A DNA stretch of 64,000 nucleotides from Bifidobacterium sp. B4142 (GTDB lineage: Bacteria; Actinomycetota; Actinomycetes; Actinomycetales; Bifidobacteriaceae): assembly GCF_026537325.1 (NCBI RefSeq), contig NZ_JAFNMJ010000002.1, positions 1 to 64,000 of the forward strand, written 5' to 3'. A model generated the notes under the pieces. The model made no database searches. It worked only from the letters and a program-made list of their open reading frames with translations, and was not told the origin of the DNA. Each line of letters starts with the position of its first letter. Positions within the stretch are counted from its first letter, which is position 1. Below, one piece after another: positions 1 to 10,281 of this stretch. The position numbers and the translations under genes are program-made.

Positions 1-1
1 C

Positions 2-85
2 ACCATCATCCCCCTGGTCATCGCCTTCCTCCTCCTGCAGAAATACTGGCAATCCGGCCTCGCCGCAGGAGCCGTCAAAGAATAA
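2..85 (+). CDS. Sugar ABC transporter permease, C-terminal end (partial)
   Basis: The window opens inside a gene. Its last 27 codons encode a hydrophobic stretch (IIPLVIAFLLLQKYW) followed by a short tail ending AGAVKE and a TAA stop. This matches the C-terminus of MalG-type carbohydrate ABC permeases, whose last membrane helix is followed by a short Gly/Ala/Lys tail. It lies 105 bp upstream of a sugar-binding lipoprotein on the same strand, which fits a sugar ABC operon. Only the tail is visible, so the substrate cannot be judged. Confidence 0.7.
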   Translation, partial: TIIPLVIAFLLLQKYWQSGLAAGAVKE

Positions 86-190
86 CAAAAGAAACTAAAA
101 CCGTGCTACAGGCCTTGAGCCGTAGGACAGCGAAAAGATATCAATAGTCATGTGTTGTTGCCAAGGACAACAGAAAAGGAGATAGGGACA

Positions 191-1546
191 ATGAGGTTCG
201 AAAAGATGACGAAGGTCATAGCCCTGACAGGTGCTGTAGCCATGGCGTTTGGACTCGCCGGCTGCGGTGGATCCGGCAGCGGCTCCTCTGCGTCGGGCAA
301 AGGCGGGAAGACCGAAATCTTGGTCTGGTCCTGGGATTCGACCCTTCCTCGAACAGTCAAGGGATTCGAAGCCAAGAACCCCGACATCAAGGTGAAGGTC
401 ACCAATGTCGGCACCAACAAAAAAGAGTACACGGCCTTGAACAACGCTCTGTCCGCCAACAAGGGCGCCCCTGACCTTGCACAGATCGAGTATTATGCTC
501 TGCCCGAGTATGCCACTCAGGACAAGTTGCAGGATCTTTCTGACATGGGCGCCTCCGGGTACAAGAGCTTCTACACGCCGGGTACCTGGAACTCAGTGAA
601 TCTGAATGGGGGCGTCTACGCACTGCCTATGGATTCCGGCCCCATGGCCCTGTTCTACAACAAGGAAGTGTTCGACAAGGCCGGAGTGACTGAAGTACCT
701 ACGACCTGGGATGAGTATTACGAGGCGGCCAAGAAGATCAAGGCCGTCGGTTCTTACATCACTTCGGACTCAGGCGATGCAGGGTTCTTCGATTCCATGA
801 CCTGGCAGGCCGGCGCCAAGCCCTTTGCCACCAGCAAGGACGGCAAGACCGTTACCATCAATCTGACCGGTGACCCCAAGGTCAAGAAGTGGGACGACTA
901 CTGGCAGAAGATGATCAATGAGGACTTGATCAACACGAAGATTCCTGGATGGTCGGACGACTGGAACAAGGGTCTCAATGACGGATCAATCGCTTCTTTG
1001 CTCACCGGCGCTTGGATGCCCTACAACCTGCTGTCCGGTGCTCCTGATGCCTCCGGCAAGTGGCGTGTGGCGCAGATGCCTACCTGGGAGAAGGGTGGCA
1101 CAGAGAATTCTGAGAATGGCGGGTCTTCCCTGGCTATGATCAAGACCAAGGACGATTCCAAGAGCAAGGCCGCATACAAGTTCTTGGAGTACGCTTGCCA
1201 CAACGCCGAGGGCATTAAGACCCGTGTCGATGGCGGCGCCTTCCCGGCTGACAACAACACGCTGAAGTCCAACGAGTTCCTTTCGATGACCAGCTTGAAG
1301 GATGCCGACGGCAAGGACAACGCCTACTTCGGCGGCCAGAAGTTCAACGAGGTCCTGTCGCAGGCCGCCAAGAACGTTCTGCCTGGCTACAAGTTCCTGC
1401 CCTTTGAGGTCTACGCACGTGGAATCTACGGTGACAAGATGACCGCTTTCACCTCCAAGTCGGCCACATTGGATCAGGGGATCGCGGCTTGGCAGAAGGA
1501 TCTGCAGAACTACGCCAAGCAACAGGGCTACACGGTGAAGAAATAA
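191..1546 (+). CDS. Sugar ABC transporter substrate-binding lipoprotein
   Basis: This is an extracellular solute-binding protein of family 1, which captures oligosaccharide outside the cell and delivers it to the ABC permease. The ATG at 191 is preferred over the upstream ATG at 152: it follows a good Shine-Dalgarno (AAAAGGAGATAGGG) and places a lipoprotein signal right at the N-terminus, with a lipobox ending LAGC and a Gly/Ser-rich linker. Typical family segments are present, such as VYALPMDSGPMALFYNKEVF and PTTWDEYYEAAKKI. About 451 residues, normal for the family. A strong terminator follows, so the two galactanase genes downstream have their own transcription. The substrate is inferred from those neighbours to be galacto- or arabinogalacto-oligosaccharide. 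Confidence 0.9.
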   Translation: MRFEKMTKVIALTGAVAMAFGLAGCGGSGSGSSASGKGGKTEILVWSWDSTLPRTVKGFEAKNPDIKVKVTNVGTNKKEYTALNNALSANKGAPDLAQIEYYALPEYATQDKLQDLSDMGASGYKSFYTPGTWNSVNLNGGVYALPMDSGPMALFYNKEVFDKAGVTEVPTTWDEYYEAAKKIKAVGSYITSDSGDAGFFDSMTWQAGAKPFATSKDGKTVTINLTGDPKVKKWDDYWQKMINEDLINTKIPGWSDDWNKGLNDGSIASLLTGAWMPYNLLSGAPDASGKWRVAQMPTWEKGGTENSENGGSSLAMIKTKDDSKSKAAYKFLEYACHNAEGIKTRVDGGAFPADNNTLKSNEFLSMTSLKDADGKDNAYFGGQKFNEVLSQAAKNVLPGYKFLPFEVYARGIYGDKMTAFTSKSATLDQGIAAWQKDLQNYAKQQGYTVKK

Positions 1547-1598
1547 GGGTAACTCTCATCGAGTCAGCGCTGTAGCGTAGGTTCCTTAATAAGGTATA

Positions 1599-1650
1599 CC
1601 GGCCAGAGGGGTTCCGGGGTATTCCCTTGGCTTTCCCTGGCCGGTTTTTT
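1599..1650 (+). terminator. Rho-independent terminator after the binding-protein gene
   Basis: An 8-bp stem (CCGGCCAG at 1599-1606, CTGGCCGG at 1637-1644) is followed directly by six T residues. It lies about 50 bp after the stop codon of the binding-protein gene. The loop is long (30 nt), but the stem is perfect. Confidence 0.8.
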
Positions 1651-1839
1651 CATGCACATCGTGGTGCTCTCCCTGCGGTCTTCTATAAGACGTAAAGCGG
1701 GTAAGACTTTTTAAGAATGATCAATACCAGAATGTTCCACATTAGCAGTGGTCATCTGTTCGATTGTTGTCGTGCAACGAAGAGGCAACGTCGGCAATTC
1801 CTTGTCTTCAATGTCTGAAGAAGGATAAGAGGCATACTT

Positions 1840-4800
1840 ATGAAATTCATGCGAACTATGGCGGTTATCATAGCGGCAACTTCGACGGCTGTAGGCGGTC
1901 TCATGCCGGCCTATGCCGAGCCTTCCTCCCCAACAACAGCGACGGTGCGTCCTAACCCGTGGTATGCCAATGGTCCCTTCCAAGGTTGGGGCACTTCATT
2001 GGCCTGGTTTGCCAATGCCACAGGCCAATACGGTGAACCAGGGTCCATTACCCGCAGCAGCGGAAACTCCGTGACGGATGCCAAGGCACTGGAGTATGGC
2101 AAGCAGCTGCGGGAGAAGTTCTACACCAGTATTTTCGGTAAAGAAGGACTGGGGCTGAATAAGGCCCGTTTCAACATTGGCGGAGGCAACGCCTCAGATG
2201 TGGCTTATGGATACCCCTTTATGCGCCAGGGGGCGGCAGTTCCTGGATATTGGGCGGAAGATCCTGACGGAAGCAAGGGGCTGTATGGTGGCGTGACGAC
2301 CAAACAGTCCGATGGGAATGCCTTGGATCAGGCCTTTGATCCGGCATCGGAGGATTCCTATGTGTGGGGTCCCAAGTCTTCTAAGAGCGGAGCCGCCAAG
2401 TCCGTGAAGGCGCAGGAATGGTGGCTGAAACGCGGGGTCAAAAACGGCGATATTACTCATCTTGAGGCTTTTGCCAACTCAGCTCCTTGGTTCATGACCG
2501 AAGATGGGTATGCCACTGGCGGTTTTCGATCCGGAGACAACAACCTCAAGGATCCTGAGAAGTTCGCTGGATACATAGCCAGCGTGGTAAGTCATCTGGA
2601 TCAGTTGAAGGCTGACAACGGCAACAAGGTAAAGATCAATACGGTCGAACCCTTGAATGAGTCGGAGACGGCCTACTGGGGAACGCCGGGCGGAAGGGCT
2701 TCAGACGCTTGGTCCAGTGATCAACAGGCCCTGATCACACGCTATTGGGATCGATACTATGCAGATAAGGACAAGTCTGTCACGCCTTATTCAAATGCGG
2801 TGAAGAAGCCCCAGGAGGGAATGCATGTCGACAACGTCAAGGCTCAGCAAACTATTCTGGCCTTGGCCAAGGCGCTCAAGTCAGAAGGCTTGAAGGGCGT
2901 CAAGGTCTCTGCGACGGATGCAACCGACTCCGGACAGTTTGTTGATTCCTACAATCTATATTCGCAGAATGTGCGCGATGCCATAGGGCAGTACAACACG
3001 CATTCATATGGCACCAATCGCCAACGTGTGGCCAGAGACATTGCCCAAGGGGACGGCAAGGTCATGTCCATGAGCGAGGTAGACGGCTCCTGGCAGGGTG
3101 GGGGATTCAACCCCTATGGCTTCGACAACGGCCTGGGCATGGCAGGCAAGATCAACAGTGATGTCTATGCACTGCAATCGCAGGATTTCACTTTCTGGCA
3201 GGTGGTCGAGGATCTGTACAATATGTCGACCGGGGACCAGGATGTCAATGGGCATCAAGCCAATCCCAGAGGGGAGAACACCAATTGGGGGACCGTCCTG
3301 ATCGACTTTGACTGCACTGTTGCGGGCAGTGACGGAAAACTGTATTCCGAGCGTGCCGTAGACAACAATGGGGGTACGACCAGAGGCATCAAGCCTTGTT
3401 CCGTCGTAGTCAACTCGAAGTACAACGCGGTCCGGGCCTACACCCACTTTATCCATGAAGGGGATTCGATCCTGGCCAACGATGCCACCAAGGATAATAT
3501 GACTGCTCGTTCGGCTGACGGTAGGACGCAAACCATCATCCATCGCAATGACAGCGACAATAAACAGCGCTTAATCATTGATCTATCCAACTATGGAAAC
3601 ATTGACAAGAATGCCAGCGGCAAGCTCTTCCTGACCACTGCGCCTGAATCCAAAAGCGATCCTTACGAGGCCACCATGGATTACATGAACGGGTACTCCA
3701 ACCAGGAGCGTCCGGGAGCAGTCCATATCGATACAGTCGCCAAGACGGCCACTGTTGAATTGCCGGCCCGCTCGATCGCCTCCATTCAGCTGTCTGGTGT
3801 GAGCGGTCAGTCTAATCAGGCAGGCGTGAAGGATGGTGAGAGCTACCAGCTTGTGGGGCAACAATCCGGACGTACTCTTCAAACCGGGAGTGATGGCAGC
3901 CTGACCATTGAGAATTCGGCGGCGGATTCACAGAGTGGCCCAGCACAGACCTTCGTCTACCATCAGGTCAAAGCCTCGCGAGAACGTCCTGAACTCAAGC
4001 TGTTCATGATCACCGATCCCACCGGGAAAAAGATATTGAATGATCAAGGCAGAATGGTCGCCGGCTCCATCGACACGACAAATCCGGATCCGCGGCAGTC
4101 TTGGATATTTAATACCGAGGGTGGAACCACATGGAGTATGGTCAATGCAGCGAGTAAGAACGCACTTGAAGTGAGTGGACAGGCCACTGCCGCTGGTTCG
4201 CCGGTCGGTCTTTACTCTTCCAATGGTGGTGAAAACCAGGCTTGGACTCTGAGGTCTACCAAGCCTTCGGGCGTGCAGCAGGTCTATGTTCAGGCCCGAA
4301 AAGGCGGACATTTGACTATGCCGACGACGGTCACTCCCTACTATCCTTGGGGACTCGGGTCTCCGGTCCCTGTTCAATGGGATACCAGTATGATCGACGT
4401 CAGCAAAGAAGGTCGGTACCAGGTGACTGGGCAGGCCGTCGATGTGTTTGGCAATTCCATCGCATGCAAGGCTGAGGTTTACATCGGCGACTTTACAGTA
4501 ACTGATCCGGTATCCGTCACCCTCATGGTTGGTGCAAGCCGTCAGCAGGTGGAGGATGCAATCAAAGCAGCCCCGGTTCATGCGCACGTTGGTGCCTCGG
4601 AGGCTATGGATGCAGACCGCACAGCTGTGAAGTGGGACTTCTCCCAACTGGATGGACAGCTTGCCGAAGCGCATGCAGGCGACAGACTCACAGTCAAAGG
4701 ACGCTTGGGGTCGGTCGGAGACGGCGGGCTGCCAGTGACAGCCTCGGTCTATCTGATGCAGGCCAAAGAGCAGAACATTGCTGACACCAGCAGCAACCTG

Positions 4801-6417
4801 ACAGTCACTGATCAGCAAACCGAATACGGCAAGGCTGAACAGTGGAAAAAGCTGACAGACGGGGATACCTCCGCCGAGGCCTGGGTGACATGGAACTCCG
4901 CAGGCGATTACTCACACAAGCCCACCGCCACTCTAGATTTCGGCCAGGAGCGGGACTTAGGCTCACTGGTCATCACCTATGGCGACCACGCTCCAATCAG
5001 TGCGCTGGCTGAATACAGCTTGGACGGTCGCACCTGGCTTCCCTTGGGAACAGCTGCGAGTCCAAAGCCGGGACAGACTGTGACATTCAAGGGCAATGCC
5101 CAGGTCAAGGCCAGGCAGGCTCGAATTGTCAATACGGTGCAGGGGGACTTCATGAACACCTCCGAAATACAGGCTTGGGCCATTCCCAAGGCTGATCCGG
5201 TGCACAATATCGCTCCGTCCTCCAGCTCTCACTTCAAGGTGAATGTGCAGGAAGGTTCGACGGCTGCAAAGGCCATAGACGGCGACAGCGATCACAAGGG
5301 CTGGTCCACTTGGAACCAGGCGGGGATTCCGGTTGCTACCTTCACCTTCGACAACCTCCAATCCATCAGCGAGGTCAAGACTACCTTCTTCAGAGACGGC
5401 CGTGCTTCCTGGCCTAAGTCCCAGACTTTGGAGTATCAGGACGACAAGGGTGTCTGGCAGAGGGTCGGTGTGAAGAGCGGCTGGTATGTCCAGCCAGGTT
5501 TCGGCGCGGATACATCTACGGATGAGGACACTCCTGTGGCTGACTTCCGCATGTCTACACCCATAGTCGCCAAGGCACTGCGTCTGACCAACACCCTGCA
5601 GGATACAGGCGTCTATATCAACGTCGCGGAAATCGAGGTTCTGGGAACTCAGGCGCAAGTCAAGGCTGAACCTATGCCCTCCGCTGATAAGGCCTTGGGC
5701 GATTTGCGGTTGGATGGCAAGACCATAGACGGATTCCTTCCTGACAAGACTGACTACACGGTACAGCTCCCGGTCGGCGCGGAAAGCAATCCGAAGCTAC
5801 AAGCCTTTGCCCGCGATACTGCCGCTACGGTGAAGGTCAGGCATGTCAATGCCGAGGAGTCCGTCAAACGTGACGGGAACGTTCTAGGCGGCAAGGATGT
5901 GATCACGGTAAAAGCGGCTGACGGCAGAGGGAGCTCCGAGTACACCGTCAACTACGTTTCTTCCGTTCTTCAGAAATTGTTGGTCACTCCACCCAGCAAA
6001 ACCCGATATCTGCTCAATGAGCGACTCGACTTATCCGGTATGGTTGTCAAAGCTGTGTATTCAGTGCCGAATGAGGAATTTGTCAAGGTGGATATCAGCA
6101 TCAACGACCCTGAATTGCTGGTGAGCGGTTTTGATTCAGCACAGCCAGGCAGGAAAAATGTGACCGTGACCTACCGTGGTGTCAGTGCGACCTTCCAGGT
6201 GGATGTGGTTGATGGCAATGTCGGAAACGCTGATTCACAGCCAGGCTCGGGTCGTGGTCCAGGAGCCCTCGCTCATGCCAAGCAAGAGGGCGGCTCAGAT
6301 GGCAGCAGCGCCTTGAGTCAGACCGGTGCGAATGTGATGCCAACGATTCTAGCGATCGCAGTCTGCCTGCTATGCGCAGGATCAGCATTAGCGGCGGCTC
6401 GCCGTCATCTGGGATGA
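1840..6417 (+). CDS. Cell-wall-anchored GH30-family endo-beta-1,6-galactanase, multidomain
   Basis: A 1525-residue surface enzyme. It begins with a signal peptide (about 1-26, ending MPAYAEP), then a GH30 (beta/alpha)8 domain. Probable acid/base is E274 in VEPLNESE and probable nucleophile E413 in SMSEVDG, with the GH30-like start GWGTSLAWFA. Then come a ricin-B-like region (about 665-805), a bacterial Ig-like domain (about 810-885), two F5/8 type C-like modules (about 975-1115 and 1125-1270), a cadherin-like beta-sandwich and a Big_3-like domain (about 1380-1460). It ends with a sorting signal: LSQTG at 1492-1496, a hydrophobic helix and Arg residues. The family subgroup (GH30_5) and its action on beta-1,6-galactan side chains of arabinogalactan are inferred from the domain and from its partner. 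As I recall, B. longum has an adjacent GH30_5/GH43_24 pair. RBS AAGGATAAGAGG precedes the ATG. Confidence 0.85.
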   Translation: MKFMRTMAVIIAATSTAVGGLMPAYAEPSSPTTATVRPNPWYANGPFQGWGTSLAWFANATGQYGEPGSITRSSGNSVTDAKALEYGKQLREKFYTSIFGKEGLGLNKARFNIGGGNASDVAYGYPFMRQGAAVPGYWAEDPDGSKGLYGGVTTKQSDGNALDQAFDPASEDSYVWGPKSSKSGAAKSVKAQEWWLKRGVKNGDITHLEAFANSAPWFMTEDGYATGGFRSGDNNLKDPEKFAGYIASVVSHLDQLKADNGNKVKINTVEPLNESETAYWGTPGGRASDAWSSDQQALITRYWDRYYADKDKSVTPYSNAVKKPQEGMHVDNVKAQQTILALAKALKSEGLKGVKVSATDATDSGQFVDSYNLYSQNVRDAIGQYNTHSYGTNRQRVARDIAQGDGKVMSMSEVDGSWQGGGFNPYGFDNGLGMAGKINSDVYALQSQDFTFWQVVEDLYNMSTGDQDVNGHQANPRGENTNWGTVLIDFDCTVAGSDGKLYSERAVDNNGGTTRGIKPCSVVVNSKYNAVRAYTHFIHEGDSILANDATKDNMTARSADGRTQTIIHRNDSDNKQRLIIDLSNYGNIDKNASGKLFLTTAPESKSDPYEATMDYMNGYSNQERPGAVHIDTVAKTATVELPARSIASIQLSGVSGQSNQAGVKDGESYQLVGQQSGRTLQTGSDGSLTIENSAADSQSGPAQTFVYHQVKASRERPELKLFMITDPTGKKILNDQGRMVAGSIDTTNPDPRQSWIFNTEGGTTWSMVNAASKNALEVSGQATAAGSPVGLYSSNGGENQAWTLRSTKPSGVQQVYVQARKGGHLTMPTTVTPYYPWGLGSPVPVQWDTSMIDVSKEGRYQVTGQAVDVFGNSIACKAEVYIGDFTVTDPVSVTLMVGASRQQVEDAIKAAPVHAHVGASEAMDADRTAVKWDFSQLDGQLAEAHAGDRLTVKGRLGSVGDGGLPVTASVYLMQAKEQNIADTSSNLTVTDQQTEYGKAEQWKKLTDGDTSAEAWVTWNSAGDYSHKPTATLDFGQERDLGSLVITYGDHAPISALAEYSLDGRTWLPLGTAASPKPGQTVTFKGNAQVKARQARIVNTVQGDFMNTSEIQAWAIPKADPVHNIAPSSSSHFKVNVQEGSTAAKAIDGDSDHKGWSTWNQAGIPVATFTFDNLQSISEVKTTFFRDGRASWPKSQTLEYQDDKGVWQRVGVKSGWYVQPGFGADTSTDEDTPVADFRMSTPIVAKALRLTNTLQDTGVYINVAEIEVLGTQAQVKAEPMPSADKALGDLRLDGKTIDGFLPDKTDYTVQLPVGAESNPKLQAFARDTAATVKVRHVNAEESVKRDGNVLGGKDVITVKAADGRGSSEYTVNYVSSVLQKLLVTPPSKTRYLLNERLDLSGMVVKAVYSVPNEEFVKVDISINDPELLVSGFDSAQPGRKNVTVTYRGVSATFQVDVVDGNVGNADSQPGSGRGPGALAHAKQEGGSDGSSALSQTGANVMPTILAIAVCLLCAGSALAAARRHLG

Positions 6418-6436
6418 TGCGGAGAAGAGGAAAGCG

Positions 6437-9400
6437 ATGAAGCTCAATCGAAGAAATATATTGGGATTCGCCGCGGCAGTTGTCGCCTTGGCGCTCCTGT
6501 CGCCCGGATCTGCGGCTATGGCCGTACAGGAGAAAACAGAGCAATTCGGTTCCGCCGGATTCAGCCGGCTGAAAACCGCTCAGGATGATGATCTCCGGAC
6601 GATACTGGATACCACGAGGGTTGAGGATCTGCAGCCACTGGCTTCAGGTCATCGATCCGATGATCAGAGCACAGCGCCCTATGATCATGCAGAGCCTAAC
6701 AAGGACGACGTGGATAAGTTGAAGCATGCTCGGTCTGTGGCCGAGGGAGTCCTAGCCTCAGGCTCTGCCGATGAAGGCGAGAAGGATCAGGCGGGCAAGG
6801 ACTTGAAGCAGGCCTTTGCCGCCGTGCGCTTCATCTACCATTACACTGCAGTGACAGGCACTAATGGCGACAGATTTTTTGACAACAAGGGTGATCTGCT
6901 GCAAGCGCATGGTGCCGGAATTCAACGGGTCAGTGCTGCTCTTCTTCCTGCTGCCGATCGGGGCTTGGATGCGGATGGAGACGGATATGTCTACGTCATG
7001 TGCGGCGAGGACAAAACTGATGGTCTGGTAGCGCATGGCGTGCGGATATACTACTCCGACGATCTGTGCAACTGGGTAGATAAGGGGCTGGGCTTTCAGA
7101 CCTACCAGGGCGACAAGGATCTGGCTGGTAAATTGGCGGGCTCTGACCGCGTCTACCAGCATTATTATAATGTGGCCAACCTTGAATCCGATCCGGATTA
7201 CACGAACATCTACGGCCAGGATTTCAAGGCATTCTCCACGGATGCATCCAATGCCAACATCTCCGGCCCTCAGCAAGCCTTGGACTATCTGCTTTGGGAT
7301 TTGAAGGTTCTGAAGGGCGACGGATCGGATCCGAAGAAGTCCAGCTGTGTCTTCGAGCGTCCCAAGATGGTCTATAACCCGACCACCAAACGCTGGGTGA
7401 TCTGGTTCCATGCGGATGGGCCACGATATGGCAACGAGGCCACTGCAACGTATTCCAAGGCAAAGGCCGGAGTCGCCATTTCTGAGAGTTCCGATCCTGC
7501 TGGGCCATACAAGTACCTGGGATCCTTCCGTGTGAGTCCCGGTGCCAATGCCGGTAACCCTGGCATGGCGCGTGACATGAACCTGTACGTGGACTCCGGC
7601 AAGGATCAGAATCATGACGGTGTTGATGATGCCTATCTGGTGTATTCCAGCAACGAAAACCGCGATCTGACCATCTCGCTTCTGGACAAGACCTACACCA
7701 AGCTGGTTGAGCCGAACGCTCGACAGCGGAAAGGCGTGGACGTCTCTATTGGCGACACATACAACATCATAGCCAGCAATAGCAAGGAATCCCCGGCTCC
7801 ATTCAAGTGGAACGGCAGATATTACATCATTTATTCGGGTACTACCGGATGGGCGCCCAATGAAAACAAGTACGCAATCAGCCAGGGCGACGATTTTCTA
7901 GGTCCTTATTCGGAGATGGGGGTGCCCTTCCTCAAAGGGGAGGGGTGGAACCAGAGCCCGGCCAATTCCTTCTCGACCCAATCCAGCTCGGTCATTCCCT
8001 ATGACCCCGCGCACGGCGTTTTCCTCTATTGGGGCGACCGCTGGTTCAACCCTGACACCGGGAATGACATCAGCCAGTCCAGGTATGTGATGACACCGAT
8101 GCAATTGGTGAACGGGCATGTCCAGGTGTTGCCGGCTGCGGACTGGAAACTGTCTGGTATGGACAAGTATCAGGCCATCGATGTGGTCAATGCCAATCTG
8201 CCGACTGAAAGCAGTTCGGTCAGTCGAATTGTTGCTGCGCTGCCCAAGAGCCTAGGCATCAGAGTGGGCGGTCAGACAGCCATCCGACAGGCCACGGTCA
8301 ACTGGGAGCCCTACTTTGGCACGGACCGTCCATACGGGCAGGTGACGTTCAAGGGGAAGCTGCCTGAATACCAGAATGCGCCTATCAGCTTCACGGCTTC
8401 CATCTATCCGGAAAACTCCCGTCTGTTCATTGACGCGGGTTCGGCCCCTTCGAATGAATCGAGTTACTACCGGAAGCTGAAAACCAAGGCTCCACGACTG
8501 ATGAATGCAGACCGCAGCGACCAGGAATACACTGCTCAAGGCAAGTGGGGTCTGAGCAGCCGCATAGGTTCCGATGTCGAAGCATACGAGACCAGCCAGA
8601 ACGGTATCTACGAAACAGGCTACTGGGCAAAATCCGGCAAGGACATACGGTATCAGGCGGATTTGCCAGCCGGTACTTATACAGTTCAGGCGGGCTATCA
8701 GGAGTGGTGGAACAACAAGCGCCAAACTGAGTTCTCGGTCGTCTGCCATGACAAGACCGTAGGCAAGACGAATATTGTGCCTGTTCAGGCCGGGAATGCC
8801 ACCGATCCGATCACTTTCACCTTGGAGCATGCCGACAGCGTGACCTTCCTGACAAGATCCACAGGCGGCGGCGATCCGTTGCTGAGTTGGATCGGAGTCT
8901 CTGCGCAGGATGACGACCAGGTGGTTTCAGTCCAGCAGGTTCAAGGCATCAGAACATTCAAGCGGGGAAGACAGCCCGGGCTTCCGGACAAGGTGAGCGT
9001 CAACAAGGCGAATGGAAAAAGCGAGGAGCGGGCCGTGCGCTGGCTGACCGATGCGTCGAGCTTGATCCTCTATGCGCCTACCGAGGTGCTGGGCATCGTA
9101 GAAGGCACAACGCTGCCTGCCAGAGCCAGCATTCAGGAGGTGGAAGACGGACTGTCCTACTTCATTGATGTCAATGGAGGGGAGGCCTCGCCCACCTACA
9201 AGGCGCTGACTGCTTTGCATGATGGCAAATTGGCCAATGGGTCCGCCGACCAGGGCTTTGACGATTTGTGGGGCAATACCTCCGGTAACTTTGGAAAACA
9301 GGCTGACGGCAATGCCGATCCCTATAGGTCAGGGATATATGCCGGCGCTAACGGCAAGAAAGATAAACTATCCTACAGGGTCTTACTGGCACCTGGCGAA

Positions 9401-10150
9401 CATCAGGTTTCTTTCGGTTTCCATGATTGGTGGAGCCAGAGCAGACCGACTGTGATTAGCTATTCGTATGACAATCTTCCGGCATTCCGTACAGAGAATC
9501 GGCTGACGACCGCGACTGTCAACGGCGGACGAACGATTGCTTCCGGAAGGATCAAGATTCCGCAGGGCTGGAATAGGATAGTCACCTTCACCTTGGATTC
9601 CTCTACGGGGACTGGGCCAATACTTAATTGGATCTCTATCAAGGGTTCGCTGCCCCTAGGACCAGTGCCTGTGCAGCAGCAGCCTGTGATCTCGGGAGCA
9701 TCCAATGTGAAAATCGATCAGGGTCTCAGCTTCGATCCTAAGGCCGGGGTCAGTGCAGTGGATTCTTTGGAAGGTGACATTACCGAGGCGATTCAAGTAC
9801 AGGGATCCGTGAATAGTGCTAAGACAGGGCAATATACGCTTGACTACACGGTTGCTAATTCAAGGGGCAAACAGGCATCTGAAAAGCGGATAGTCACGGT
9901 CAGCCCCGTTGGAGGCAGCTCTTCCAACAAGTCTAAGAATCCGGCCGACAGCTCCTGCATCAATCCCGGTAAGGGTACCGGTTTAAAGCACAAGACCGGA
10001 ACTCACAAGCATTCTGAGGGTTCGAGGCTTTCAGAGACGGGGCCGAACACGGGATTCTTCCTAGTGATGGAAGCCCTAAGCATGCTGTTGGCCCTAGTCA
10101 GCTTCGGGCTGATTCCGCATATCCGTCGACACGGGATGGAGGGCAAGTGA
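6437..10150 (+). CDS. Cell-wall-anchored GH43_24-type exo-beta-1,3-galactanase, multidomain
   Basis: A 1237-residue surface enzyme starting 19 bp after the GH30 gene with its own RBS (GAGAAGAGGAAAG), so the two form an operon. It has a signal peptide (about 1-30), then a five-bladed propeller region beginning near FFDNKGDLLQAHGAGI (about 147-162), as in GH43 subfamily 24 galactan 1,3-beta-galactosidases. Two related carbohydrate-binding-like modules follow (near QAGYQEWW and SFGFHDWW), then a DUF5011-like Ig fold (about 1080-1155). The C-terminal sorting signal has LSETG at 1198-1202, a hydrophobic helix and a positive tail. The proposed role is release of galactose or substituted galactose from the beta-1,3-galactan backbone, complementing the upstream endo-enzyme. 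The subfamily is assigned by motif resemblance. Confidence 0.83.
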   Translation: MKLNRRNILGFAAAVVALALLSPGSAAMAVQEKTEQFGSAGFSRLKTAQDDDLRTILDTTRVEDLQPLASGHRSDDQSTAPYDHAEPNKDDVDKLKHARSVAEGVLASGSADEGEKDQAGKDLKQAFAAVRFIYHYTAVTGTNGDRFFDNKGDLLQAHGAGIQRVSAALLPAADRGLDADGDGYVYVMCGEDKTDGLVAHGVRIYYSDDLCNWVDKGLGFQTYQGDKDLAGKLAGSDRVYQHYYNVANLESDPDYTNIYGQDFKAFSTDASNANISGPQQALDYLLWDLKVLKGDGSDPKKSSCVFERPKMVYNPTTKRWVIWFHADGPRYGNEATATYSKAKAGVAISESSDPAGPYKYLGSFRVSPGANAGNPGMARDMNLYVDSGKDQNHDGVDDAYLVYSSNENRDLTISLLDKTYTKLVEPNARQRKGVDVSIGDTYNIIASNSKESPAPFKWNGRYYIIYSGTTGWAPNENKYAISQGDDFLGPYSEMGVPFLKGEGWNQSPANSFSTQSSSVIPYDPAHGVFLYWGDRWFNPDTGNDISQSRYVMTPMQLVNGHVQVLPAADWKLSGMDKYQAIDVVNANLPTESSSVSRIVAALPKSLGIRVGGQTAIRQATVNWEPYFGTDRPYGQVTFKGKLPEYQNAPISFTASIYPENSRLFIDAGSAPSNESSYYRKLKTKAPRLMNADRSDQEYTAQGKWGLSSRIGSDVEAYETSQNGIYETGYWAKSGKDIRYQADLPAGTYTVQAGYQEWWNNKRQTEFSVVCHDKTVGKTNIVPVQAGNATDPITFTLEHADSVTFLTRSTGGGDPLLSWIGVSAQDDDQVVSVQQVQGIRTFKRGRQPGLPDKVSVNKANGKSEERAVRWLTDASSLILYAPTEVLGIVEGTTLPARASIQEVEDGLSYFIDVNGGEASPTYKALTALHDGKLANGSADQGFDDLWGNTSGNFGKQADGNADPYRSGIYAGANGKKDKLSYRVLLAPGEHQVSFGFHDWWSQSRPTVISYSYDNLPAFRTENRLTTATVNGGRTIASGRIKIPQGWNRIVTFTLDSSTGTGPILNWISIKGSLPLGPVPVQQQPVISGASNVKIDQGLSFDPKAGVSAVDSLEGDITEAIQVQGSVNSAKTGQYTLDYTVANSRGKQASEKRIVTVSPVGGSSSNKSKNPADSSCINPGKGTGLKHKTGTHKHSEGSRLSETGPNTGFFLVMEALSMLLALVSFGLIPHIRRHGMEGK

Positions 10151-10182
10151 TAGCGCATCATTCCAGTGTGATGTGAAATGCT

Positions 10183-10212
10183 GATACCCCTATCTTCAGT
10201 GATAGGGGTATC
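10183..10212 (+). terminator. Perfect hairpin after the galactanase operon
   Basis: A 12-bp perfect inverted repeat (GATACCCCTATC, 6-nt loop, GATAGGGGTATC) lies 33 bp after the stop codon. It is not followed by a strong T run, so it may act in both directions together with other factors. Confidence 0.65.
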
Positions 10213-10281
10213 GGTCAATCTGCCGGACGAGCCGCCGGGTTAAGCCAGACCATGTTCGTACTTGCTCGGTTAAGTTTCCTT

